Below, piece after piece: positions 44,501 through 56,400 of a DNA stretch of 64,000 bases (the first letter of the stretch is position 1; the number at the start of each line of letters is the position of its first letter). The notes beneath the pieces are model-generated. The model saw only the letters and a list, made by a program, of their open reading frames with translations. It was not told the origin of the DNA and did no database searches. The DNA is taken from assembly GCA_030248295.1 (NCBI GenBank), contig JASANH010001652.1, positions 682,001-746,000 on the forward strand, given 5' to 3'. Source of the stretch: Mesodorylaimus sp. YZB2_4 (taxonomy: Eukaryota; Nematoda; Enoplea; Dorylaimida; Dorylaimidae). The translations under genes and the position numbers were made by a program.

Positions 44501-47491
44501 GCGAAAACGACGCCTGCTGGCCTCATCGCGTCTTCGAGGGCGCCTCCTTTTCCGTCACAAGGTACCAACTTTTCCGCAGTTCCATCAACCTGGCTGTCTT
44601 ATCTCGGCTGTTCTCATTACTCTCGCAGGTATTGGCAAAACTAAGCTTGTCTAGCTCGAGTCGCTTTTCGTTTCCGTATTTTTATTGACAGCACAGCCGC
44701 TCCAACATCCGAGACCAATTGCCGTTAGGACTCGTACGTTTACCCATTGGCTCGTCTTGATAATACACAAGCTGTAAAGAGGGTCTCGAGTCAGCGAATG
44801 TATTCGACTAGTCGTGCGAACTGATCAAAGTTGACAAACTGCGCGCGCCTGCTCCAGGTATACTCACTCAGCTTTGACTGAACGCAACCTGACGCGTGTA
44901 GGCGTTCATACAATTACAGTAGACCTCGATGGGCGCCTGGTGCCGGGTTGACAAATGGTACTGATCAGTCAAATTGGTCTAGAAACACTTTTGCCGAATT
45001 TTGTATCTCTAGGCGTTTTCGTTTTGATGAGGTAAATAAAAACTACTATCGAGCTGCACAGCGAAAGTGCAGACTTCCAGGCGGCAGCTGCGCTGAACTA
45101 GCAAGACAAAACGACGTCAGAGACTGAATGTCATCAGCAATAAAACGTAAAGTGCTTGCAAGTTGGTACACAGCTTTATGACTCTGGGAGGGAACAATAA
45201 GCAAACAGAATGGGGAGGGGTAACGATAAGCTGCTGGCCATGTTGCATAAACATTGCTCCAACACCAGGCTGGAACAACAAATTGCAAAATGCGAACGGA
45301 CCATTCTAAAACGAACAATTCTTTTTCAAGTGATTTACAGATTCTCCCCGTTAGGATTTAATGCAATACAAGTGTGTCTTGGATGCAATGTCTCCCTTGT
45401 CTCCAATTTCATGCATGCCTATTTTGGAAGTGTCCTTTTTCAAAGCAGGCCTAAAGTAAAGAGTGACGAATTTTTTCTTTTTATGCGGATTTTGTCGCAA
45501 AACTTGAGTGCATTATTCCACTTCAGAATAGCGTGCTTTCTTGGCCGAATTATGTACTCATATTGTAAAAATCTGACAATCGAAGTTTTGGCTGAGATTA
45601 ATGCAATTTAAGTTCCAAAAGATATTTTACGTAATCTTATTGGTTTTGATGCCTCTTCTCTGAATTGATGCATTATTTGTAAAGCTAAAGCACAAAGGAT
45701 CAAGAAGCATAGGACCTACTGTACCTTTACAGGGGCTAGATCAAAAATCTATGTGCCATTAAAATTGATTTTATTCTGTTCTGCTTTTCTGACTGTTTCT
45801 CACTGGCTGGAAGTCATGGATTCTACTCACCTTTACTTGGCTGCAGTCCAACCCTTTTTCAACTTCTCAGCGTTTTTCTTCGTCGCTTATTTCAGAGGCT
45901 GCTTTTTTCGAAAATCTCGTTGCGGAGTATTTTGGCTGATCTTCACGGAGCAAGCAGTGTTGGTTTTTCCCGCAATACATCTATCCGACGTTGGTCATGC
46001 TGATTTTCATGCATGGGCACTAACGAAGGTTTTATGTTCGTTTAAGTTCTTTTATAGAATCTATCCGATGAGACACGGGGAGGCTGACGGCAGTTGTTGC
46101 GAAGCTATCTCTGGAAAAGTTTTCCAGGCGAATTTGAGAAGGGTAGTGTGCCGGAAGAGTTGGCGAAAACAGACTTCTTTGCATCTAGTTTTCGCTTTGA
46201 TGTACGACCGACGCGGATGTATGACGGTAGCTGAGCGACGTCGGGCGATCAGTTAAACCATCAAAGACAAACGCGCTTTTTCGTCACTAAATGGCATCTA
46301 AAAGAAGAAGAAGATTGTAGAAATGAGCTTTAGGCCCATTCGCCTCAAGATTTTGAATAGTTGGCCATTTGAGAAAGGAGACAAGAAACTGAGCCCCAGA
46401 CTCACTCATAAATAATACCAGCCTGTGTTAGGGGAAGACGAGCTGGAGAAAGTTTTGTTTTAGAAATCATAAAGGCACGAGTTCACCCAAAGACAAGGTT
46501 ACGTAAGCAGTGCGCTCTAAAGAAACGGCTATGAAAAATGTTTACTGTACTCGTAAAGCATATTCTGAAGTTGCATTTTAAAGAAACCCTAAATTTATGC
46601 GTCTGAGAAAAGGGTCAATGGTGATCGTTAAGATTTATAAATTGTTGCATAAATTTTACTGGAGTTCTGGAAAAACTAAAACAAAAACTCACATGTCTGA
46701 CTACATTTTGTTTTGGTAATGGGTTCCTTTTTCATATTTTAGGTGTACTGGAATTCTTGTCAGTGGCATTTGGTTTGGTCAGTATTAAAGGCAAGGAAAG
46801 TAATCGCTATTTGTGTATGAATAGGCGTGGACGCCTTTATGGATCGGTAAGTGAGTGCTGTCTTCAAGATTATGATTAGATATATCAGCGCACAGTAGGT
46901 ACAGTGCGACTAAAGCAACCCCCGTGTAAGCAGAGCTCTGCAAATGTCTTCTCATATGAGAGATGTAAGCCTAATCGTGAGGGTACTAAACTCAATCACA
47001 GAATGCGACTGTATTTTCAGGAAACGCACAGCGAAGAGTGCATATTTATGGAAAAAATGTTGGAGAATTACTATAATACGTATACATCCTGTAAGTACGG
47101 TCGAGGTCGCCACAGTAAAAAGAAATGGTATGTTGCGCTAAATAAACGCGGTCGACCGAAACGTGGTAATCAATCAAAGAAGAAGCAAAAATTCACTCAA
47201 TTTCTTGTTCTACATTTGGACGATGAGGAATATAAATGGACACGTCGGAAATTCGTTTTCGCTAATCGTGATACTTATTTTGGCATAAATAGTTTCACGC
47301 AAGAATGGCGCCGAAGGCAAACTCCTTGGGAGCGAATTCGGACCATGCAACATCAACGTTCTGCATCCTCTTCATCTTCTGTTATCAATATTCCACTAAT
47401 CGCTCCCGGCAGCAGTACATCGACTCCCAACCGTCGCGCGAGAGTTCGGCTTCGGAGGCCCGATTCGTCGAATTCGCCTGAGAGAACCTGA
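41505..47491 (+). CDS. Fibroblast growth factor, FGF9/16/20 (LET-756) type (3 exons)
   Basis: A secreted ligand for an FGF receptor tyrosine kinase. Coding exons are 41505-42063, 46743-46846 and 47021-47491 (phases 1 and 0), giving 377 residues. The beta-trefoil core starts at about residue 159: LYCRSGYHLQIHNDGKVNGT, then GVLEFLSVAFGLVSIKG, YLCMNRRGRLYGS, ETHSEECIFMEKMLENYYNT and KKWYVALNKRGRPKRG, ending QKFTQFL. The exon breaks match those of vertebrate FGFs. As in FGF9 relatives there is no cleavable signal peptide; the N-terminus is Gly/Ser/Pro-rich. A basic and serine-rich C-terminal tail of about 90 residues (RRARVRLRRPDSS) recalls LET-756, where such a tail acts in the nucleus. An in-frame stop at 41418 rules out a start further upstream in this exon. 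Intron 1 is 4.7 kb and holds only unsupported open frames. Confidence 0.93.
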
Positions 47492-48217
47492 TTTATCCGT
47501 CCGTAAGAGTATGGTACAAGACTGAGTGGTGCGGTGGTATTGGTTAGTCAAGACAATGGGACGATATTCGCTGCGTATGTGATGGGTTCCTGAAAAGGCG
47601 AGACGCAAATTCTGTGATTTCAATTTTTTAAGGTATTTGAAATTTCTCGGACTCTTCAAAGGACAAAGCCATAAATGGCGAAATAATCTGAGGGACATTC
47701 TTACGACAGCATTTTGACAGTTTTTGGTCTGCATTGAATTTGCTTTATGCATTCAATAATAACTAATGTATAGTTTATGCATTTTGCAAACGCTGATGAA
47801 TTTTAATGGCGGGTTTTTTTTAAAGTTTGATCACATTTTGCTTAATTTTGAAGCAAAATTGAAAATGTTTTAGCATAGCTTTACTTATGCACTTGCACTG
47901 GCGTACTGTGTTTTTAGAATTTTTTATCCGGCAAGCAGCATAATTTATTGAAATCTTACATCTGGTCTGGTCCATGACAGCGCTTTAGGTGGGCGGGAGA
48001 CGAAGTGGCCATTGCAGTATGCAGTGATTGTAGGGCTATGCTAAGGACTGTTGCATCCGAGTATAAACATTCCGAGTGTACGGTATGGCCTTCATGTGCG
48101 GCATTTTTTGTGTGAAGCGTTCATGCCTTTGTGCCGTCAATGTGAATATGTTCTGTTTATTGTATGCTCGCATGGTTTGTAGGAGAAGAATGGGTAAATA
48201 TAAATTCGTTTGTGCTG

Positions 48218-48223
48218 AATAAA
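48218..48223 (+). other. Polyadenylation signal AATAAA, probably FGF
   Basis: It is the AATAAA 727 bp after the FGF stop. The 3' UTR length is plausible but unproven. Confidence 0.4.
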
Positions 48224-48624
48224 ACTGGCAGTTTGGCGAGTTAATTACAAATATATATCATGGCACTGGGGGTCCTGCACGGGTATGAAAATCGTACCCT
48301 ACCCGTACCCGCTGGACGACTTTCGTACCCGTACCCGGTTTTTCGATGAATGTTCGAATAGAGCACAAAAAACAGAAAATTCATGAAAATAATTCCAGAA
48401 AACCAGAGTTGTCAACGAAACTCGATCAATTTCCATAAAAGACTTTCTTAAAGCAGTAATCAGAGCCAAATGCTTTAGCGCTAAAAGCCTAAATAATGTC
48501 TATTTTTAGTAGTGTATTGGTTTTCTTGTTCCTCTGGAAATAGACATCTTAATCTAAACTTCAGTGCCTGAAGCTGACAACGAGACAATCTGAAACCCTG
48601 AATGAAACTGCGTTCATATTGGAG

Positions 48625-48745
48625 AGAGTGATGAATTTGAAGGGTTCGACTCCCGCCTCGGTACAAAATGATTGTCGTTTATTGTGTTCCTTAGCCCTCG
48701 AGTGCGCTGTATAGTGCTTGGCTATGGATAAAATATGACATGACA
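48625..48745 (+). repeat. SINE-like repeat, TGCGCAGTTAC family, diverged copy
   Basis: It has GGGTTCGACTCCCGCC (B-box-like), AAAATGATTG, CCCTCGAGTGCGC and a final TATGGATAAAATATGACATG, matching the order of 62975-63125. It ends in the (TGACA)n tract. Confidence 0.5.
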
Positions 48746-48762
48746 TGACATGACATGACAAC
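48735..48762. repeat. (ATGAC)n microsatellite
   Basis: Five near-perfect copies of ATGAC. Confidence 0.85.
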
Positions 48763-49537
48763 CGCTGACCTAAGAGTGAAAGTGACTAGGATCCTGCAAA
48801 GGGTCAGGATTGCTGCACTGGTGCATATCTGTCATATACAAGTATGCACTCCTAGCGCCACACCCTAATTTTCCTCGGCCCCTCTTAGAAGCTCGAAATA
48901 CTCGTTCATCTTTCCTTCTACCTTGTTTCAAAGTTTTCTAACTGATGATGCTCTATGTATACTGCAGTTTCCCAGAAATATCCACTCAAATCCAGCTTTT
49001 ATAGCATCCTTTTATCCCTATTTTTTAAAATATTTTTGACGCTGCTTTTATAGGAGCTTGGGCAGATAATCATGAAGCCAATCAGTCAGTCGTGTCCCAC
49101 CACAAGGGGTCATGAAGTCCCCCACGGATTGCGCCATAGCGACAAAAAACCAGGTTTTTTTGAAGTAAACAGCCATTTTCAAATCTCAAAAACGCTTCAA
49201 TATCTTTTTATCGATATATTGGCTGTCAAAACATATAATGTTTTCATATAACACGTTTTCTTTGAGGCGTCCTATGCGGTACGTGGAGGGCGTGTATATT
49301 CCCATAAAAAAAACTGGTTATACTGTAGTAAAAACTAGCCTCGAAATAGCAGACATGAACTGCTTCGCTAAAAACAGTCACACAATGCGTAAGGATCCAA
49401 ATTTGCAGCGCTGTCATGAATATCAAAAAAAATTAACAAGAGCGAATACCCGTACCCGTCGCCTCTTACCCAAACCCGTACCCATACCCGCCGGGTACGG
49501 GTATGGGTACGGGTATGGGTACCCATGCAGGACTCTG

Positions 49538-50463
49538 GGCTGTGCAAGGCGGTGTCTATTCTTGCAGTAGAGGCGAGGCTTTTGGGACTGGTGTTCCTAG
49601 TGACTTGTACGTCATAGAGATAAAGACCAGCGGTAACACCTGGGGCATGTACATTAATAGCGGTCTACAGCACTGCTGAGCAAATTCTGGCAACAGCAAC
49701 AGCAACAGCGACAGGCGACAGTTCATTTCTTACGAGTCTTTTCAAGCAGCATTTTCGCCTCAAACAACAAGGCCCGTGTCGAGTCAAAAGACCGCGGTTA
49801 CAGGTCGCGTGCAATACGACCGCATGTGGATATGACCGAGTGCCAAAAAAACCGCCCGTACAATTGACCGCATGAATGAAGTATCACGGTAAGAAATCTG
49901 CTACTTTATGACCGGAATATAAACTATGTCCAGTCAATTTAGTAGATAGGATGATCTGATAGAGCAGCTATCCCCGAAGCAGCGGACCCAACCTGCATCG
50001 GAGACGCGCCCTGAGGTTGCTAGGGGTCTTACAGTTTTCTGATTAGTTCTTTGACAGCGCCTACGAAAGCTTAGAGGCCAAATATAGGCTATCGTAGGCA
50101 AGCAATAGGTATAATCTATAATAGTCTCTTTCCTTCATTTTGAAAAATTTCCCCTATAGCGAATCAGGGTAGGAAGGCAGCTGCGCTATCAATGCGTCAG
50201 TTTACTTGCACCTCAGCAAAGACTGGAGGAAGCTTCTTCGTAAGGAGCCAAGACGCACAAGGGAGTTTAAAGTACGCTGAAAAACATTGCAAATAATCTT
50301 TTCAATCTTTTTTGAATGAAGGAGCCTGAGCAAAGTGTACCAGTCAGTGGCGGCACCCTTTGCGATAATCTGAATATTTAGGGCCGCAATAGAGCATCTC
50401 GTAATCACGGCACCAAGAGCAGCTTGCTATTGGTGCTACCAAGCTGACTGTGAGTAGTCGAGG
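49538..50463. other. Upstream flank of the modular gene
   Basis: No gene is recognised. Short CAACAG words occur near 49690. It presumably includes the promoter of the gene starting at 50464, but I see no clear core element. Confidence 0.5.
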
Positions 50464-53400
50464 ATGAAGTTGACCGTCTTCCTTATCGCCGTCCTGTTCA
50501 CCTGGTGCGCTGTAGCTGAAGAATCAGAGAATCGAACGCGTGCCAAGCGCCTTCAAGCCCAGCCAGCTTCTCAGCCCGCAAGGCCAGCTCCTGCTCCTGC
50601 TAGACCGGCTCCTGCTCCTGCTAGACCGGCTCCCGCTCCTGCTAGACCGGCTCCTGCTCCAGCTAGACCGGCTCCTGCTCCAGCTAGACCGGCTCCTGCC
50701 CCAGCTAGACCGGCTCCTGCTCCAGCTAGACCGGCTCCTGCTCCAGCTAAACCGGCTCCAGCTCCAGCTAAACCGGCTCCAGCTCCAGCTAAACCGGCTC
50801 CTGCTCCAGCTAAACCGGCTCCTGCTCCAGCTAGACCGGCTCCTGCTCCAGCTAAACCGGCTCCTGCTCCAGCTAGACCGGCTCCTGCTCCAGCTAAACC
50901 GGCTCCTGCTCCAGCTAGACCGGCTCCTGCTCCAGCTAGACCGGCTCCTGCTCAAGCAAAACCGGCTCCTGCTCCAGCAAAACCAGCTCCAGCCCCCGCC
51001 AGACCAGCTCAGGCTCCTAACAACACCCCCAATAAAGCTCCTAACCAAGTTAAACCAGCTGTGGTGCTGCCATCTCGCGTAGGTGCTGCAGGCAAAGGAC
51101 CTCAAAATGTACTCAAGGTGGTGAAGCCAGGAATAAAAAAAGGCCAACGCGTTCCCGTTAAGGGCAAACCCACCAAAGGTAAACCAGTCAAAGGAAGGCC
51201 CGGCAGACCACCTGTACGGAAGCCAATTCGCCCAAAGGTTCCTGGTTTGGTGGTTAACGCTCGCGTTCAAGTCGGTCCGCGTGGATTTGGCATTGTTCAT
51301 CGTCGTAACGTCCGTTTGCCAGTCTGGGCTAACAAGGCCATAATCATCTTGCCAGCAGGCGCTCGCCAACGACCTGCTGTTCAAAAGCCCGGTGTCGTGA
51401 AGACAGGCTCCAAATTGTACTACGTGGTCCGCATTGTTGAAGTCCAATCGCAGCCGCGCTTGGAACAGCTCGTTCAACACCTACTCGATATCCTGGTTCA
51501 AAAACGACTAATCAATGTTCGACTCGGCGCCTCGATTCATCAGACTTTTGGTAAGTGCAGTTGGCTTTGAAGGAAAAGGTCTCTAAAAGGATGTCGTTGT
51601 ATGTATGTTAGGCATCGCAACGGTCGGTCGCTTCGCTAAACAACCTGTTCAAAAACTTCAGTCCAAGAATTCCAAAACACTGGTTATAAAAGGTTTTATC
51701 AAGGCACGCACCCGATTCACTCACAGCCTTAAACAGCTCATAGATCGTCGCGATGGTCAACCAGCCAAGGTCAGAGTGCTGGCTCGGCTACTATTGGAAC
51801 TGCTGCTGGATAATGAGCATTTCAGCATTCCTAGGGCTATACCAGCAGCCGCCCAATTTGGTAAGTCGTGGTAGTCAATGTAGGGATCGAAATGGAAAAT
51901 GTTACAGTACTTTAAATGTAATTCTTTTTCTGATCATACACGTTTCAGGCGTCAAAATCACAATACTGGCCAAGGCTCGCGATGTCAGTGTAGTGCACAA
52001 ACCTGGTCTGGCTCGATTCATAAGTATCGTGAAAATCACACGTGGCACGCCTCAGAACTTGAACAGATTTGTCGTGCGACTTGTAAACATCTTGGTTAAA
52101 CGCAGAGTATTTACTGTTGACATTGCTCGCAGACTTTTCCCTACTTTCTGTGAGTTCAGGGTCAAGATTTCAAAAAAGATAACACTAACTTCTCAGCTTT
52201 TAGCAATCCCCGGAGAAGGACAATACAAAGGCAACTACCAACCGTTGACTACCCAGGAAGTGACCACACTTGTCATCAAAGGTCGTGCTCTGCCTCGCCG
52301 CCGATTCTTGCATGAATTAGTGTCGTTGGTGGGCACTATACGCGGAAAGACACCTCAACAACGGTCGGAAGAATTCGTAAAACTGTTGGCGCAATTGACA
52401 CTGGGATCTGGAGTCAGAACGGCTAAGCAGATCGAGAGACTGGCATGTAAACGATTTGGTAAGATCCAAATTCAAGGTAGTGCGTATTTTATGGATAGAT
52501 ACAGTGAATTCTTGCAATTCAGATCTACACCTAACAATTATTCGAGCGGTACCTAATTTTACGGATCATCCTTGGTTGCGTCCTGCCAAACCAGTCCGTC
52601 CAGCACCAGTTCACAGTTTGATCTACTTCCACAACGTCATCTTCAACAACCCAGTCCCAAAAGACAAGGCTCCAGCTTACATAATCAAACTACTCGAACT
52701 ATTGATTCAGCGCAGAATTATTGAAATAAATATTGCTCGAATCTTGTTGATCACCTTCGGTAAGTGGGCATATGGGATAAAAGGGCCTTCAGATGTGCGG
52801 TATACTATCGCTCGCTCAAACCAGGAATTCGGGTATCTGGACAATTCGCACCAACGCCAGATGTCAAGCCATGGACTCCAGAAACCCTGAACAGCTTCAA
52901 GCTCACCGGCAATCCATTCGCAAAAGGCAAACTGCTAAAAATAATCTTGCAATTCTTGCTCAACAAAGAACGGCCTGATGAAGAAGAAATTGGTTGCCTT
53001 GTCTCTCGAATTCTTCTCGAGTTAAGTTTAGACAACGACGTAGTCAACACAAAAATTGCGAATGAAATAGCCCAAACATTTGGTAAGTTATACTTTTTAA
53101 GAAAATTCCTAAAAGCGGCTTAATATTTTTTACTTTTTATACACTAGGCATCAAAGTGACAGTACAAAAACTGCCAGCTCCACAGCCTGAACCAAACAAA
53201 TCTGCGGAGAAGGACGATGAAGACGAAAATGATCAGGATAATGAGGACGACGAAGAAAACAATCAAGCAAATACACATCCAAACAAACCAGGACAGCCAC
53301 AGCGACCAAATCAACAAGCACAGCCACAACAACCCAATCAACCTGCACAGCCACAACAACCCAATCAACCTGCACAGCCACAACAACCCAATCAACCTGC

Positions 53401-56400
53401 ACAGCCACTACAGCCCAATCAACCTGCACAGCCACAACAGCCCAATCAACCTGCACAGCCACAACAGCTCAATCAACCAGCACAGCCACTACAGCCCAAT
53501 CAACCTGCACAGCCACAACAGCCCAATCAACCTGCACAGCCACAACAACCCAATCAACCTGCACAGCCACAACAACCCAATCAACCTGCACAGCCACTAC
53601 AGCCCAATCAACCTGCACAGCCACAACAGCCAAATCAACCTGCACAGCCACAACAGCCCAATCAACCTGCACAGCCACAACAGCCCAATCAACCAGCACA
53701 GCCAGGTGTTCAGGAAGGAGAAGACGCCGCGAAGGTGCCAAGAACTCGTGAAGATGATCAGGCAGAAGCACCTGGGCAGCCAGAAAACCCTGCACTCCCA
53801 CAACAACCTGAGAAGCCTGCATTCCCGCAACAACCTTGGCAGCCTGCGTTCCCGCAACAACCAGATCAACCTGCATTCCCACAACAACCAGACCAGCCTG
53901 CGTTCCCACAACAACCAGACCAACCTGCATTCCCACAACAACCTGGGCAGCCTGCATTCCCACAACAACCTGAGCAGCCTGCATTCCCACAACAACCAGA
54001 CCAACCTGCATTCCCACAACAACCTGGGCAGCCTGCATTCCCACAACAACCTGGGCAGCCAGCATTCCCACAACAAGCAGACCAACCTGCATTCCCACAA
54101 CAACCTGGGCAGCCAGCATTCCCACAACAAGCAGACCAACCAGCATTCCCACAACAACCTGAGCAGCCAGCATTCCCACAACAAGCAGACCAACCTGCAT
54201 TCCCACAACAACCTGGGCAGCCAGCATTCCCACAACAAGCAGACCAACCTGCATTCCCACAACAACCTGAGCAGCCTGCATTCCCACAACAACCAGACCA
54301 ACCTGCATTCCCACAACAACCTGGGCAGCCAGCATTCCCACAACAACCAGACCAACCTGCATTCCCACAACAACCTGGGCAGCCAGCATTCCCACAACAA
54401 GCAGACCAATCTGCATTCCCACAACAACCTGAGCAGCCTGCATTCCCACAACAACCAGACCAACCTGCATTCCCACAACAACCTGGGCAGCCAGCATTCC
54501 CACAACAACCTGTGCAGCCAGCATTCCCACAACAACCTGGGCAGCCAGCATTCCCACAACAAGCAGACCAACCTGCATTCCCACAACAACCTGGGCAGCC
54601 AGCATTCCCACAACAACCAGACCAACCTGCATTCCCACAACAACCTGGGCAGCCAGCATTCCCACAACAAGCAGACCAACCTGCATTCCCACAACAACCT
54701 GGGCAGCCAGCATTCCCACAACAAGCAGACCAATCTGCATTCCCACAACAACCTGGGCAGCCAGCATTCCCACAACAAGCAGACCAACCTGCATTCCCAC
54801 AACAACCTGGGCAGCCAGCATTCCCACAACAAGCAGACCAACCTGCATTCCCACAACAACCTGGGCAGCCAGCATTCCCACAACAAGCAGACCAACCTGC
54901 ATTCCCACAACAACCTGGGCAGCCAGCATTCCCACAACAAGCAGACCAACCTGCATTCCCACAACAACCTGGGCAGCCAGCATTCCCACAACAAGCAGAC
55001 CAACCTGCATTCCCACAACAACCTGGGCAGCCAGCATTCCCACAACAACCAGACCAATCTGCATTCCCACAACAACCTGGGCAGCCAGCATTCCCACAAC
55101 AAGCAGACCAACCTGCATTCCCACAACAACCTGGGCAGCCAGCATTCCCACAACAAGCAGACCAACCTGCATTCCCACAACAACCTGAGCAGCCAGCATT
55201 CCCACAACAAGCAGACCAATCTGCATTCCCACAACAACCTGGGCAGCCAGCATTCCCACAACAAGCAGACCAATCTGCATTCCCACAACAACCCAGCCGC
55301 TTCCCACACAAACCAACCTGCATTCCCACAACAACCTGTGCAGCCAGCATTCCCACAACAAGCAGACCAACCTGCATTCCCACAACAACCTGGGCAGCCA
55401 GCATTCCCACAACAAGCAGACCAACCTGCATTCCCACAACAACCTGGGCAGCCAGCATTCCCACAACAAGCAGACCAACCTGCATTCCCACAACAACCTG
55501 GGCAGCCAGCATTCCCACAACAAGCAGACCAACCTGCATTCCCACAACAACCTGGGCAGCCAGCATTCCCACAACAAGCAGACCAACCTGCATTCCCACA
55601 ACAACCTGGGCAGCCAGCATTCCCACAACAAGCAGACCAACCTGCATTCCCACAACAACCTGAGCAGCCTGCATTCCCACAACAACCAGACCAACCTGCA
55701 TTCCCACAACAACCTGAGCAGCCTGCATTCCCACAACAACCAGACCAACCTGCATTCCCACAACAACCAGACCAACCTGCATTCCCACAACAACCAGACC
55801 AACCTGCATTCCCACAACAACCTGGGCAGCCAGCATTCCCACAACAAGCAGACCAACCTGCATTCCCACAACAACCTGAGCAGCCTGCATTCCCACAACA
55901 ACCTGACAAACCTGGAGCACAAGAGCCTGCTTTCCCACAGCCTCCAGGCCAACCAGACCAACCTGCAGTCGAGCCACAACAGTCTCAGCCAAACCAGCCA
56001 GTTTTGCCAGTACAAAATGAACAAGAGGGAGCCAATGAAGAAGACAACAGCAGTGAAGAAGTGAAGGGTGATAGCAGTGAGAGCGAAGAGGAGCAGCCTG
56101 AGCAGGCAACTTCAGTGGCTGCAACGACAGTTAAACCAGGGCAAGCTGAGCCAAATCCTTCGAACATGGATCAGTCTGCCTCGTTGATACCAAACCCAGA
56201 TGAAGGCGCGCAGGAAGAAAATGACGACGAGGAGGAAGACAAAGAAGATGCAGAAAACGCCAAACCAGTCAGGGTTATCAGTTCAGAAGTGTCGATCGGG
56301 AGCCAGTCGCCGGAAAAGCGCAATCCATTTATTATCTATATCCTCACTTTGCTGATCGAGAAGGAAATCATTGACGTTAATGTTGCCAGCTGTATTTTAT

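Larger units (their letters stand above)
48268..49537. mobile_element. Inverted-repeat element with CCCGTA-word ends
   Basis: The left end has GTCCTGCACGGGTATG and the reversed right end GTCCTGCATGGGTACC. Both continue into arrays of the word CCCGTA/GGGTAC. Length is about 1.27 kb without a transposase. The reversed right end starts CAGAG, as in hAT elements, but no convincing target duplication is seen. A SINE-like copy (48625-48745) is nested inside. Confidence 0.65.

Noticed and set aside
44158-46256. Open frames in FGF intron 1 (136 codons minus, 167 codons plus)
   Set aside because: No recognisable family, no splice or start context, and length is within chance for this composition.
50524-51480. 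Minus-strand 318-codon open frame over exon 1 of the modular gene
   Set aside because: It is antisense to the PAPAPAR array and lacks start or splice support; the plus strand has a signal peptide and a spliced continuation.
53310-55910. CRISPR-like regular repeat
   Set aside because: The repeat is a continuous coding tandem array without spacers, in an animal gene.
53469-56124. Minus-strand open frames of 750-850 codons across the exon 7 array
   Set aside because: They are mirror images of the 27-bp coding repeat, which lacks stops on both strands. The plus frame alone joins to conserved exons on each side.
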